Shown: positions 1 to 9,366 of the stretch, piece by piece
Layout: every line of letters starts with the position of its first letter
Numbering within the stretch: position 1 is the stretch's first letter
Source: Tuctoria greenei
Taxonomy: Eukaryota > Streptophyta > Magnoliopsida > Poales > Poaceae
Length of the DNA stretch: 64,000 nt
Assembly: GCA_036927565.1 (NCBI GenBank)
Contig: JAYESD010000002.1
Coordinates: 221,157,882-221,221,881, forward strand
Direction: 5' to 3'
Notes under the pieces: model-generated
What the model was told of the DNA's origin: nothing
The model's input: the letters and a program-made list of their open reading frames with translations, nothing else
Databases searched by the model: none
Translations under genes and position numbers: made by a program

Positions 1-966
1 GTCCGATGGCAATCGGACTCGTCCGAAGATTTCCAGTAGTGAAATCGGACAAGTCCGTTTTCAACCGGACTAGTCCGATATTCCTGGACACTTAGGGTTT
101 GCTACACACAGCACACCGGACTAATCCGGTGACCACCACGGACTAGTCTGATCTTTCTGAACCCTAACGGTCACTTTTAGAAACCCCATATAAATAGAGG
201 TGCACGGCCCACTTTTACTCTCTCTCAAACCCTAGCGCCGTCACACCTCCCAAGAGACTCAAAAACCACCTCTCTCCACGAAATTACGTGCAAAATCGAT
301 CAATCTATTGAAGATCACTTCTAGATCATTGGAGAGACACTTGGCACACATCATTGAGCTCTTGGTTTGATTCTTTAACACACTCTTGCATTTCAATTTG
401 TAATTTTCGAGTGTGTTATTGGTGGCTTTGTAAGTTGTAATCAAGGGAGCTCTCAACGTGTGAGAATGCCCCTTCAACTTGGTTATTTACCCTTTGTGAT
501 TAGTGGAAGAGGATTGGCCTTCGTGGCGATCCAACGAGGGAAGGGTTGGAGAAGACCCGGTCCTTTTGTGGGCTCCTCAACGTTGACGTAGGTTGCCTTC
601 GTGGTAGCCGAACCACGGGATAAAACTTGTGTCTTGTCATTGTGCGTTCTTCATCTTAATTGATCAACTTAATCTAGGGTTTGATTCACTTTGTTCAATT
701 TGAGTTAAATTGTTGAACATGAGCCTTATTGTAATAGAATTTGACATACAACTATTAAACTGTCATCCAAGTTTATATTTCCGCTGCAAACATTAACGAA
801 TCAATCAAATTGACTGAACTTGATCAACTTAGCCCGTGAAAACCGTACTAGTCCACACTTTACCGGACTAGTCCGATATCTCTGGTATTGACCTTGTTGT
901 TGAGTGCCACAGGAACCGAGAAAATTCAAAAAGGCCTATTCACCCCCCCCTCTAGGTCTACATTCA
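1..966 (+). repeat. 5' LTR of Copia element 1 (partial)
   Basis: Matches 9963-10935 nearly base for base. It ends in TTCA immediately before the primer site, pairing with the TGAA that opens the 3' copy at 9367. The U3 part carries many GGACTAGTCC-type palindromes (1-152), then the TATA box, a CT-rich stretch and the leader; another palindrome pair lies at about 848-882 close to the LTR end. The first ~600 bases of the LTR are outside the window. Confidence 0.93.
189..196 (+). promoter_or_regulatory. TATA box of element 1 5' LTR
   Basis: TATAAATA followed by AGAGG, about 40 bases downstream of the last palindrome of the cluster. The same site is at 10151-10158 in the 3' LTR. Transcription would be expected to begin roughly 25-35 bases downstream; that distance is inferred from plant promoters in general. 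Confidence 0.75.
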
Positions 967-968
967 AT

Positions 969-980
969 TGGTATCAGAGC
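969..980 (+). other. Primer binding site, tRNA-iMet
   Basis: TGGTATCAGAGC lies two bases after the LTR end. It complements the 3' end of plant initiator methionine tRNA, the usual primer of plant copia elements. Confidence 0.93.
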
Positions 981-1018
981 AGGTTCTTCAAGAAAGAGTG
1001 CAACCACTCGAAGAGATC

Positions 1019-3433
1019 ATGTCGGACATGAAGGAAGTTCAGAAAATCAACAACCAGGAAGAAGTAAACAACGACAAGAACCAAAAGCTGGAAAACTATC
1101 TCGAAGCAATTCAAGACTTCGATGATGATGACGAGGAGACGCTGGAGCTGAAAGCACTCCTCAGAAAGAAAGCACTTTCCAAAGGGAAAGCTAAAGTTGA
1201 AGAAAAGAAGAAGGGGAGCAGTCACACCGACTACTCCCGATATCCTTTTAACTATGATCGTTTAAATTCAAACAACAGCCATTACCGATCTATTCCTCTT
1301 GGAAAAGCCCCACACTTCAATGGGAGTGATTACTCCATGTGGAGGCAAAATATGAAGATGCACTTGATTTCCCTTAACCCAAGTTTATGGCATATTGTGT
1401 GCACAGGAATAGACATCCCAGATGATGACGAAGAACTCACCCCAAGTCAAGAGCAAGCCATCACCAGAAACGCTCAAGACGCAGCCGTAATCACCTCCCC
1501 TCTAAGTCGAGATGAATTCACAAAGGTGGACGGACTGGAGATTGCCAAGGAAATATGGGACACACTACAAACAGCCCATGAAGGTGACCGGCATGTGCGG
1601 GAGGCGAAAATTGAAATGATCGAAGGCGAACTAGGAAGGTTCGCAATTGAGGAAGACGAGTCTCCCCATGACATGTACAACCGATTGAAGACACTTGTAA
1701 ACAAGGTTCGATCATATGGGAGCAAGAAGTGGAATGACCACGAGGTTGTAAAGCTCATCCTTAGAGCCTTTATGCCTCGCAATGTCACACTATGCTCTAT
1801 GATCAGTGAAAGTCCCGGGTACAAGAGGATGACTCCAGATGAATTGCTTGGCAAAATCATCAACTTTGAAATGATGGAGAAACAAGCCAAGCACGTCAAA
1901 GAAATAGCCGACCTCACATCGGCCAAGAAGAAGGGAGTTGCCTTAAAGTCCAAACTCAAGCCTCTATCCAAAGAAGCAAGAGAAGCACAACTTGAGGAGG
2001 ACAGCGATGATGAAAGCAGTGAGCTGGACGAAGAGGATATGATTTTGTTCATGAAAAAGTTCAAAAGAATAATGAAGAAAAGACAAGGAACAAAATCAAG
2101 TGAAGGCAAGTACAAGGAGAGGACAAAGCCGAAGATGAGGCGGGCGTGCTATAATTGTGGTGAGTATAACCACTTTATAGTCGATTGCCCGTATGAGGAC
2201 AACAAGAAGAAGAATAAAGAAGCCAAGCCTCAACCGAAGAAATTCTTCAAGAAGAAGAAACAAGCTGAACAAGCACACATTGGAAAGGAGTGGGACTCAA
2301 ACGATGAGTCCTCATCATCCGATGAAGAAGAGATGGCTAGCATAGCCATTGAAAGCACGTCCAAGAAACCCACACTCTTCCCCACGCTCGGTACAAAGAA
2401 AGGAAATGGCACTTGCCTCATGGCAAAGGAAGGTAAATGCAAGGTAAACCTCAAAACTCCTTCCATGCATTCCTACTCAAGTAATGATGAACTAGATAGT
2501 GATAATGAAGATATGTTAATTGGATTAGATAGAAAAACTGCTGCTACAATGAAATTTTTACTTGACCAACTTGTTGAGAAGGAACGGCTAATTGATCGTC
2601 AAGAGGACATGATTATCTCCCAAAAGGAGAAGTATGTCGAACTTGACAATCTTCTAGTTCTTGAAAATGAGAAAAACAGCTCACTAGAGCTTGAGCTAGC
2701 TTCAAGCAAGGAAACTTGCTTGGAGTTAACCAACTCAAACGTTGCAATCAAGGATCAACTTGATGACCTGATCAAGGATAACAAGATCCTTGAAGTGCAA
2801 GTTGAGTCACTCAAGCTTAGTGAATCTTCCTCCTCTTCAAGTCTACCTTCTCAACCCACTTCAACTAATCTTGTTCATATGTGCAAATGTGGTAAAATCA
2901 ACACCAGTTTGAAGGGAAAGTCTACCTCCACAAAGGATAAAAATCCTACCCAATATGGAATATTTGACAAGGAGAGGATCAACTATGCACCTAGTGCATA
3001 CTTGGTCCAAAGACCTCCAAATGTCAAGTATGGCATTGGTTACTCTTATGATAGAAAGCAAAATGCTGGAAGTCATAAGAATAACAAGGGAAGGATTACC
3101 TTTGTGAAGGGAGAACCCTCACAATCTGGTAACTCAAAAATTAAGAACCTACACTCTCATAAACACCGAACTAGTCCGGTTGTGGTCCGGACAAGTCCGG
3201 TCATACGGACAAGTCCGGTCACCCAGACTAGTCCGATCCATAAACAACAGCAACTTTTGTTCAAAACCTTTGATGCCTCTTATGTATTAATGAGAAACAA
3301 TCTTGGTAAAGTTTATGCTTATTATGCTGGGCCACGCCATGGGAACACAAAATCCCATGTGTGGGTGCTCAAATGTATTGTAACTAACCTCCAAGGACCC
3401 AAGCAAGCTTGGGTACCTAAAACCAAGGCATAA
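1019..3433 (+). CDS. gag: Gag of Copia element 1
   Basis: An 804-residue open frame from the first in-frame ATG (MSDMKE) to TAA; the frame is open further upstream but only from a TTG inside the primer site. Order: acidic/lysine-rich N-terminus, a copia gag domain (UBN2/DUF4219-like, with SDYSMW and MHLISLNPSLW) near residues 95-290, an acidic linker, a CCHC zinc knuckle CYNCGEYNHFIVDC at about 377-390 that packages RNA, a lysine-rich stretch, a long coiled coil (about 510-600) and a tail. The tail contains four in-frame RTSP repeats (about 717-740) made by palindrome DNA; elements 2 and 3 lack them. It is the only long gag in the window without a stop or frameshift. It forms the cytoplasmic particle. 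Confidence 0.9.
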   Translation: MSDMKEVQKINNQEEVNNDKNQKLENYLEAIQDFDDDDEETLELKALLRKKALSKGKAKVEEKKKGSSHTDYSRYPFNYDRLNSNNSHYRSIPLGKAPHFNGSDYSMWRQNMKMHLISLNPSLWHIVCTGIDIPDDDEELTPSQEQAITRNAQDAAVITSPLSRDEFTKVDGLEIAKEIWDTLQTAHEGDRHVREAKIEMIEGELGRFAIEEDESPHDMYNRLKTLVNKVRSYGSKKWNDHEVVKLILRAFMPRNVTLCSMISESPGYKRMTPDELLGKIINFEMMEKQAKHVKEIADLTSAKKKGVALKSKLKPLSKEAREAQLEEDSDDESSELDEEDMILFMKKFKRIMKKRQGTKSSEGKYKERTKPKMRRACYNCGEYNHFIVDCPYEDNKKKNKEAKPQPKKFFKKKKQAEQAHIGKEWDSNDESSSSDEEEMASIAIESTSKKPTLFPTLGTKKGNGTCLMAKEGKCKVNLKTPSMHSYSSNDELDSDNEDMLIGLDRKTAATMKFLLDQLVEKERLIDRQEDMIISQKEKYVELDNLLVLENEKNSSLELELASSKETCLELTNSNVAIKDQLDDLIKDNKILEVQVESLKLSESSSSSSLPSQPTSTNLVHMCKCGKINTSLKGKSTSTKDKNPTQYGIFDKERINYAPSAYLVQRPPNVKYGIGYSYDRKQNAGSHKNNKGRITFVKGEPSQSGNSKIKNLHSHKHRTSPVVVRTSPVIRTSPVTQTSPIHKQQQLLFKTFDASYVLMRNNLGKVYAYYAGPRHGNTKSHVWVLKCIVTNLQGPKQAWVPKTKA
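3165..3238 (+). repeat. GGAC(T/A)AGTCC palindrome array inside gag
   Basis: Four palindrome units (GAACTAGTCCGG, CCGGACAAGTCCGG, CGGACAAGTCCGG, AGACTAGTCCGA) separated by 6-9 bases lie in the gag reading frame and encode RTSPV-type repeats. The homologous gag tails of elements 2 and 3 pass directly from the FVK region to the LF.TFDASY region without them. Confidence 0.9.
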
Positions 3434-3446
3434 TTTGTTTCTGCAG
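3421..3446 (+). promoter_or_regulatory. Candidate splice acceptor or recoding site at gag/pol boundary
   Basis: Gag ends with TAA, followed by a T-rich run and CAG, then GCCTATTCC, the first codons of pol (AYSSGG). Pol is in another frame than gag here. The layout stop, pyrimidine run, AG, GC(A/C/T)TA recurs in element 2 (- strand near 18025) and element 3 (near 56617), where the AG belongs to TAG or CAG. A 3' splice site is one reading; stop readthrough or frameshifting is the other. Confidence 0.35.
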
Positions 3447-6425
3447 GCCTATTCCTCCGGTGGATCCAAATGGGTGCTAGACAGTGAATGCACCAACCAC
3501 ATGACCGGAGAAAGGAGGATGTTCGTGGAATATGAAGAAAACGAGGACCCAAACGAAGGCATCTACTTCGGAGATAATAGTCAAGGAAGGGTGCTCGGTA
3601 CCGGTAAAATAGCAATATCCTCTGAACACACTCTTTCTCATATTTTACATGTTGAATCTTTAGATTATAACCTGCTGTCCATATCTCAATTATGTGATAA
3701 AGGTTATAATTGCTTGTTCACTAACGAGGGTGTGACCGTCTCAAGGAGGAGTGATGGTTCCGTTGCGTTCAAGGGTATGTTGAAGGGAAAGCTTTACCTT
3801 GTTGACTTCAACAAGGATAAAGCCGAACTCGACACATGCTTGATTGCAAAAACCAACATGGGTTGGCTGTGGCATAGACCGCTAGCACATGTTGGTATGA
3901 GGAACCTTCAAAAACTCTTCAAGGGCGATCACATCCGAGGTTTGAAAGATGTTGTTTTTGAGAAAGACAGGCCTTGTAGCGCGTGCCAAGCCAGGAAGCA
4001 AGTTGGAGCACATCATCCCGCAAAGAACATCATGACTACGACAAGACCGCTCGAACTACTTCATATGGACTTGTTTGCTCCAATTGCTTACATAAGCATC
4101 GGCGGTAATAAATATGGTTTAGTCATTATTGATGATTTTTCCCGCTTCACTTGGGTGTTCTTTTTGCATGACAAGTCAGAAACACAAGGGACACTCAAGA
4201 AATTCTTCAAGCGAGCGCAAAACGAGTTCTCACTATCGATCAAGAGTATTCGGAGCGACAACGGCACAGAGTTCAAGAACATACAAGTGTAGGAGTACCT
4301 TGATGAGGAGGGAATCAAGCACGAATTTTCAGCACCATACTCTCCACAACAAAACGGAGTTGCTGAAAGGAAGAACCGAACGCTCATAGAGATTGCAAGA
4401 ACAATGCTCGATGAATACAAGACTTCGGATCGATTTTGGGCGGAAGCAATTAACACCGCTTGCCACGCCGCAAATCGACTCTACCTTCATCGACTACTCA
4501 AGAAGACTCCTTATGAGCTACTCACCGGTAACAAACCAAACATTTCATACTTTCGAGTTTTCGGCTCTCCATGTTATATCTTGAACAAGAAGCCCAGGAC
4601 TTTAAAGTTCGCTTCGAAGTCCGATGAAGGTTTCTTGCTTGGTTATGATTCGAACACATACGCTTATATTGTTTTCAACAAGGCATCCGGACATGTTGAA
4701 GTGGCACGTGACGTAGTGTTCGATGAAACTAATGGCTCCCAAAAGCAAGTTGATCAATGTGAACTAGGTAAAGAAGAAGCTCCTTATCAAGCATTGAAGA
4801 AAATGGCTCTAGGCGAAGTTCGACCACAAGAGTCATCATCACAAATACAAGAGGAATGTGAACCACAAGAGGAGATAAAAAATCAAGGGGGAGCTTCGAT
4901 ACAAGATCAATCACAAGAATATGAAGACGACCAACAAATCAATGAGGGCAACCACTCAGGGGGAGAAGAAAATGGTCACCAACACACAACTCTCCAAGTG
5001 CCACACCCAAGAGTACACCAATGCATTCAAAGGGATCACCCAATCGACAACATCATCGGTGACATCCAAAAGGGAGTAACCACTAGATCTCGTATAGCTA
5101 ATTTTTGTGAGCATTACTCGTTTGTCTCCTTTTTGGAACCACGCAGGACTGAGGATGCATTGAAGGATCCGGACTGGGTGGTGGCAATGCAAGAAGAGTT
5201 GAACAACTTCAAGAGAAACGAGGTTTGGGAACTTGTGGCAAGACCAATCAAGGAAGAGGTGTACGTGGAGCAACCACTCGGGTTTGAAGACGAAGAGTTC
5301 CCCGACCACGTATATAAACTGCGTAAGGCTCTCTATGGCCTCAAACAAGCTCCTAGAGCCTGGTATGATTGTCTTAGAGATTTCTTAATTGATAATGGTT
5401 TTCAAATTGGCAAAGTAGAATATACATTATTCACAAAGAATCTGGATAATGATCTTTTTATTTGCCAAATCTATGTTGATGATATAATTTTTGGGTCAAC
5501 TAACCTATCTTTCTGTGAAGAATTTAGTAGAATTATGACAGACAGGTTTGAAATGTCAATGATGGGAGAATTGAAGTACTTCTTGGGATTCCAAGTGAGG
5601 CAACAAAGGGAAGGAACATTCATAAGCCAAACCAAGTACACGCAGGACATACTCAAGAAGTTTGGCATGGACAAGGCAAAGTCCATAAAGACTCCCATGG
5701 CTACGAATGGCCACTTGGATCTCAATGAAGATGGACCAAGCGTCGACCAAAAGGTATATCGCTCCATGATTCGATCTTTACTCTACTTATGTGCATCTAG
5801 GCCAGATATTATGTTGAGTGTATGTTTGTGTGCAAGATTTCAAGCCAACCCTAAGGAATGTCATTTGACAGCCGTAAAAAGAATCTTGAGATATTTAGTT
5901 CATACACCCAACCTTGGTCTTTGGTACCCAAAAGGCTCCAAATTCAATCTCATTGGTTACTCCGATGCAGATTATGCCGGGTGCAAAGTTGATAGAAAAA
6001 GCACCTCTGGCACATGCCAATTCCTAGGAAGATCTTTGGTTTCTTGGTCATCTAAGAAACAAAATTCCATTGCATTATCCACAGCCGAAGCGGAGTATGT
6101 TGCAGCCGGGAGTTGTTGTGCACAACTCCTTTGGATGCGACAAACTCTAAGGGATTACGGTTACAATATGAACGGTATTCCTCTCCTTTGTGATAATGAG
6201 AGTGCCATTAAAATAGCCCACAATCCAGTTGAGCACTCTAGGACTAAACACATAGACATAAGACATCATTTCTTGAGAGACCATTCCATGAAAGGAGACA
6301 TAACCATCTCACATGTCAACACCCAAAAACAATTGGCCGACATATTCACCAAGCCACTTGATGAAAAGCGTTTTTGCGAACTCCGAAATGAGCTAAATAT
6401 TCTTGATTCTCGGAGCGTGGCTTGA
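3435..6425 (+). pseudogene. pol: Pol of Copia element 1 (protease, integrase, RT, RNase H), defective
   Basis: One continuous frame interrupted by a single TAG at 4290-4292. Protease: WVLDSECTNHMTG, where the family has DSG, so the catalytic triplet is altered. Gag-pre-integrase zinc site WHRPLAH...CSACQ, then integrase core with MDLF, SDNGTEFK and NGVAERKNR supplying D, D and E; the TAG falls between the second D and E. RT: an in-frame deletion of about 81 codons near 5245 removes everything from TKWV to the QMDVKSAFLNG motif with the first catalytic Asp, judged against element 3; YVDDIIFGSTN remains. RNase H: STAEAEYVAAGSC, CDNESAIKIAHN, HIDIRHHFLRDH. The hinge before RT holds two GGGGGAG tracts (about 4887 and 4958). 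Not functional as written. Confidence 0.92.
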
Positions 6426-7407
6426 AAAGTTGCATACCTGTATGATTGCTTCAAAAATGTTGATTGAATTGTGAAAATCATCCCTCTCCATTTTTCTCTC
6501 GAAAAACTATGTCAATTATTAGATCTTGATGAATTTTGATCATTGTATGATTGTTTTATGCTTACTGGTCAAATTCATCAAGATTACTTGAATTGTTTTG
6601 CCTCTCTATTCTCTATTATTGAACCTTCAAATATATATGAATGGGCTATGCAATTCTTTCCTGGTGACCACAGACTAGTCCGTGGTTACCTGGACTAGTC
6701 CGCCCATGCAGACTAGTCCGCAGAGTGCTGGTTAGGCCGGACTAGTCCGGTAGACCACGGACTAGTCCAATATAGGTCTCTGGATGACTTCGGACTAGTC
6801 CGGTCATGTCCGGACTTGTCCGATTTTTCGTGTCCATAACCCTAGCCGCCACCAAACCCTAATCTCCTCACCCCCACATTCGCTCTAGGCTTCCTTTCTC
6901 TTGCGCTCGAGCTCCCAAGGCGATCTTTTGCATCCTCCGTCAAAAAGCCACTCATTTGGGCAGAGATCAAGCTTGAAGACTTGGGGATTGAAGCTAGCAG
7001 ACTAGTCCGACTTCCAACCCCCAAAACTTCGAGCCTCGATCGATTTCTTCGGTAAAAATCTTCAAAATCCTAGAAATCGTGTTTTTCTCTATTGTTGATC
7101 GTTTGGCCTAACACTCTTCACTAGTTACATGTTTAGTTGATGTACTATGTGTATGCTAGACTAGATTTGCATTAGGGATTGTATCCCGTCCAATCTGTTA
7201 GGTTTTTGAGGATGAACACCGGACTAGTCCGGTCCATGCACGGACAAGTTCGGTACCCCGGACTAGTCCGTGCCTGGGCACCGGACAAGTCCGATATTTC
7301 TGAACCTGAAACCTAATTCCTTAATTCCTTAATGCCATCCATTGCTATCTTGTCTTACCTATGCCTTGTATAACTTTTCATTATTCTTGCTCAATCATTC
7401 TCAGATC
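6426..7407 (+). other. Spacer between pol and the post-pol ORF, with palindromes
   Basis: No coding frame recognised. Palindromes of the GGACTAGTCC/GGACTTGTCC type lie at about 6671-6822, 6998-7013 and 7218-7300. The counterpart spacers in elements 2 (13898-14788) and 3 (59853-60761) also carry them. A CT-rich run with ...TGCTCAATCATTCTCAG just before the ORF start resembles a splice acceptor (inference). Confidence 0.7.
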
Positions 7408-8919
7408 ATGTCGAGCTCCGACAACGAGATCTCCGACTTTGAGGCCGAGTTGGACCACGAGGTGGCACCTCGGTCCTCGGAGGGTCTTGGCAAGAAACGC
7501 CAAGAAAGACCTTCCGAGCCTGCTACTTCCCCTCCCCAGGTTCGGAGGAAGGTCTGTGTCAAGAAGCCCGCCTCGAAGGCTGCTGCGTCTACAAGCGGCC
7601 TTCGTCAAGCAAAAGGAAAGGGCAAGGGAGTCGCAACGGGGCCAGTTGGGCCCTTGAAGCTTCATGCTCCCAGAGAAGGGGTCCGGGACCCCAATGAAGA
7701 GAAATTCAATGGGAAAGGCAGCGATGTGGCAGCCAAGCTAAGAAGCATTGATTGCTATGGAAGGCCAAAGTAGGCAGCTGATGGAAGGTTTTGGTCAAAC
7801 TTCCATGCAGATTTCTACAAGCTAGTTTACCTGCCGATGAAGACTCCGGTGGTGCGCAGTTAGTGGATTGACTGGGCCCACCTAGAGAAGAAGAAGTGCT
7901 CAGCTTTTGATGAGGTCATTGCTGCAGCAGAAAGGCATGGTCTGAAGGATCTGTTTGCCTTCAGACACAATTGGAATGATGAAGTGATTGCACAATTCTA
8001 TGCAACGTGCCACTTCTCGAGTGAAGATGAAGAAAGTGTGACTTGGATGACCCATGGATCCAAGTACTCCATCACTCAGGAGGATTTTGCAAGCTTGCTC
8101 CATTTAGACTCTGCTGGAAATGACCACCTGATCATCCACAACATAGGGGTCATTTAGAGGGACGGAATGAAGTTCATGTATGAGCCCAACTCTAAATATG
8201 TTCCTCCCTCCACAAAGAACATGAAGCCCTTCTTTGTGGTTCTGAACAGAGTTCTCCGGAAGACCATTGCCCCCAAGGATGGGGATGCAGGGAGACAGTT
8301 TGATGTTGCAGATTACATATGGAACGACATGGTCAACATCTCAAGCACCCCCAACCGGTCTTGTGGCTATGCTCCCTACTTGATGTTCATCATTGAGAAG
8401 GTCACAGGAATAGAATTTGTGAAGGATGTAGAGCACACTCCCCTGAGGCCTCAGAAGCCTCAGCCTGTGAGTGTCCAGGCTGCTCCCTCGCCGGCCTCAA
8501 GTCCTGAGGCACCGGCAAGAGAAAGAGATGCTGCTAGGGCTCCTCCCCCCTCCAGGGAAGCCCCTCAGAGAGGATCCGCCAGTGGGATCCTCAAATACTT
8601 GTCCGCGATATTCTCCTCCTGCAAGAAGACTGAAGTAAAGCTTCATAAACTCAATCAGAAGAGGAAGGAGGATATGAGATATATCAAGGCCAATGTGAAG
8701 CAACTGAGTGCAAAGCTTGAGATCAACCCCATTGGATCTCCAGTAATTTCTGATGATTCTGATCTTGACATCACCGAGCTCGGGCCTCTGAACCCCTCCG
8801 AGCTTGCCTACTTTGGCATTGGGGGCTCGAGCAGCTCCGCTCCTCCCCCCTCTCCTCCTCGTCAAGCAGAAAGCAAAGAAGATGAAGATGATGACGAGAG
8901 GACCGATAGTGAAGAGTGA
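7408..8919 (+). pseudogene. Post-pol ORF of Copia element 1, function unknown
   Basis: A single frame from ATG (MSSSDNE) to TGA, about 504 codons, broken by TAG at 7771, 7861 and 8155. Order: acidic start; Lys/Arg-rich stretch with KGKGVATGPVGPLK; a core containing RHGLKDLF, WMTHGSKYS, KPFFVVLNRVLRKTIAPKDG and NRSCGYAPYLMF; a Pro/Ser linker; a basic helix with SSCKKTEVKLHKLNQKRK; an acidic tail. About 17 codons present in elements 2 and 3 are missing after DAG near 8290, in frame. It occupies the slot of the envelope-like gene of Sireviruses, but I see no signal peptide or membrane segment. The core faintly recalls Athila ORF1-type proteins; I do not assign a function. Confidence 0.75.
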
Positions 8920-9366
8920 AGACCCTAGGACCCTCCTCTCCTTCTTTTTGGTTTCTTGATGCCAAACGGGGATAGATTGAGGGGGAGTCTTAGCTTTAGC
9001 TGTGGTAGGGTGCGAGGAGAGAGTTCTCTTTATCTATTATTTTTGATTGTAATAGTTTAACTTTGTTTTCCTATTAAGTTTGGTCTTGTGATGAATTGCT
9101 CAATTTATTCTCAATGTGATGAAAACTGCATTTTTGCTCCTGGAATGTCATATGCACTTGGTATCGGTTGATTAATGTAAATTCTGTCATTCTCAATGTA
9201 TTCATGCACTTAGTATGCATCCCACCATAAAGAATGCACATATGGATAATTCTCTTGTTGCCTGATGTATTTTTGAGTCATATGTGCACACCTTATGAAA
9301 ATCAAAATTTTACTCTAATTTGTGATATCTCAAATGGTTGTCATCAATCACCAAAAAGGGGGAGAT
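8920..9366 (+). other. 3' noncoding region and polypurine tracts of element 1
   Basis: No coding frame recognised. AAAAAGGGGGAGA at 9353-9365 directly precedes the 3' LTR and is the plus-strand primer. A second tract, TTGAGGGGGAGTC, lies at about 8978-8990. Repeated purine tracts upstream of the 3' LTR are a known Sirevirus trait. Confidence 0.85.

Noticed and set aside
969..980. tRNA gene candidate at TGGTATCAGAGC sites
   Set aside because: Only the 12-18 bases complementary to a tRNA 3' end are present, placed at LTR ends; these are primer sites.
1474..2115. A 213-codon minus-strand open frame across element 1 gag
   Set aside because: Antisense shadow of a well-supported gag gene; serine/leucine-rich composition is the complement of its Lys/Glu codons.
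7408..8919. Calling the post-pol ORF an envelope gene
   Set aside because: Position fits, but no hydrophobic membrane segment or signal peptide is visible in any of the three copies.
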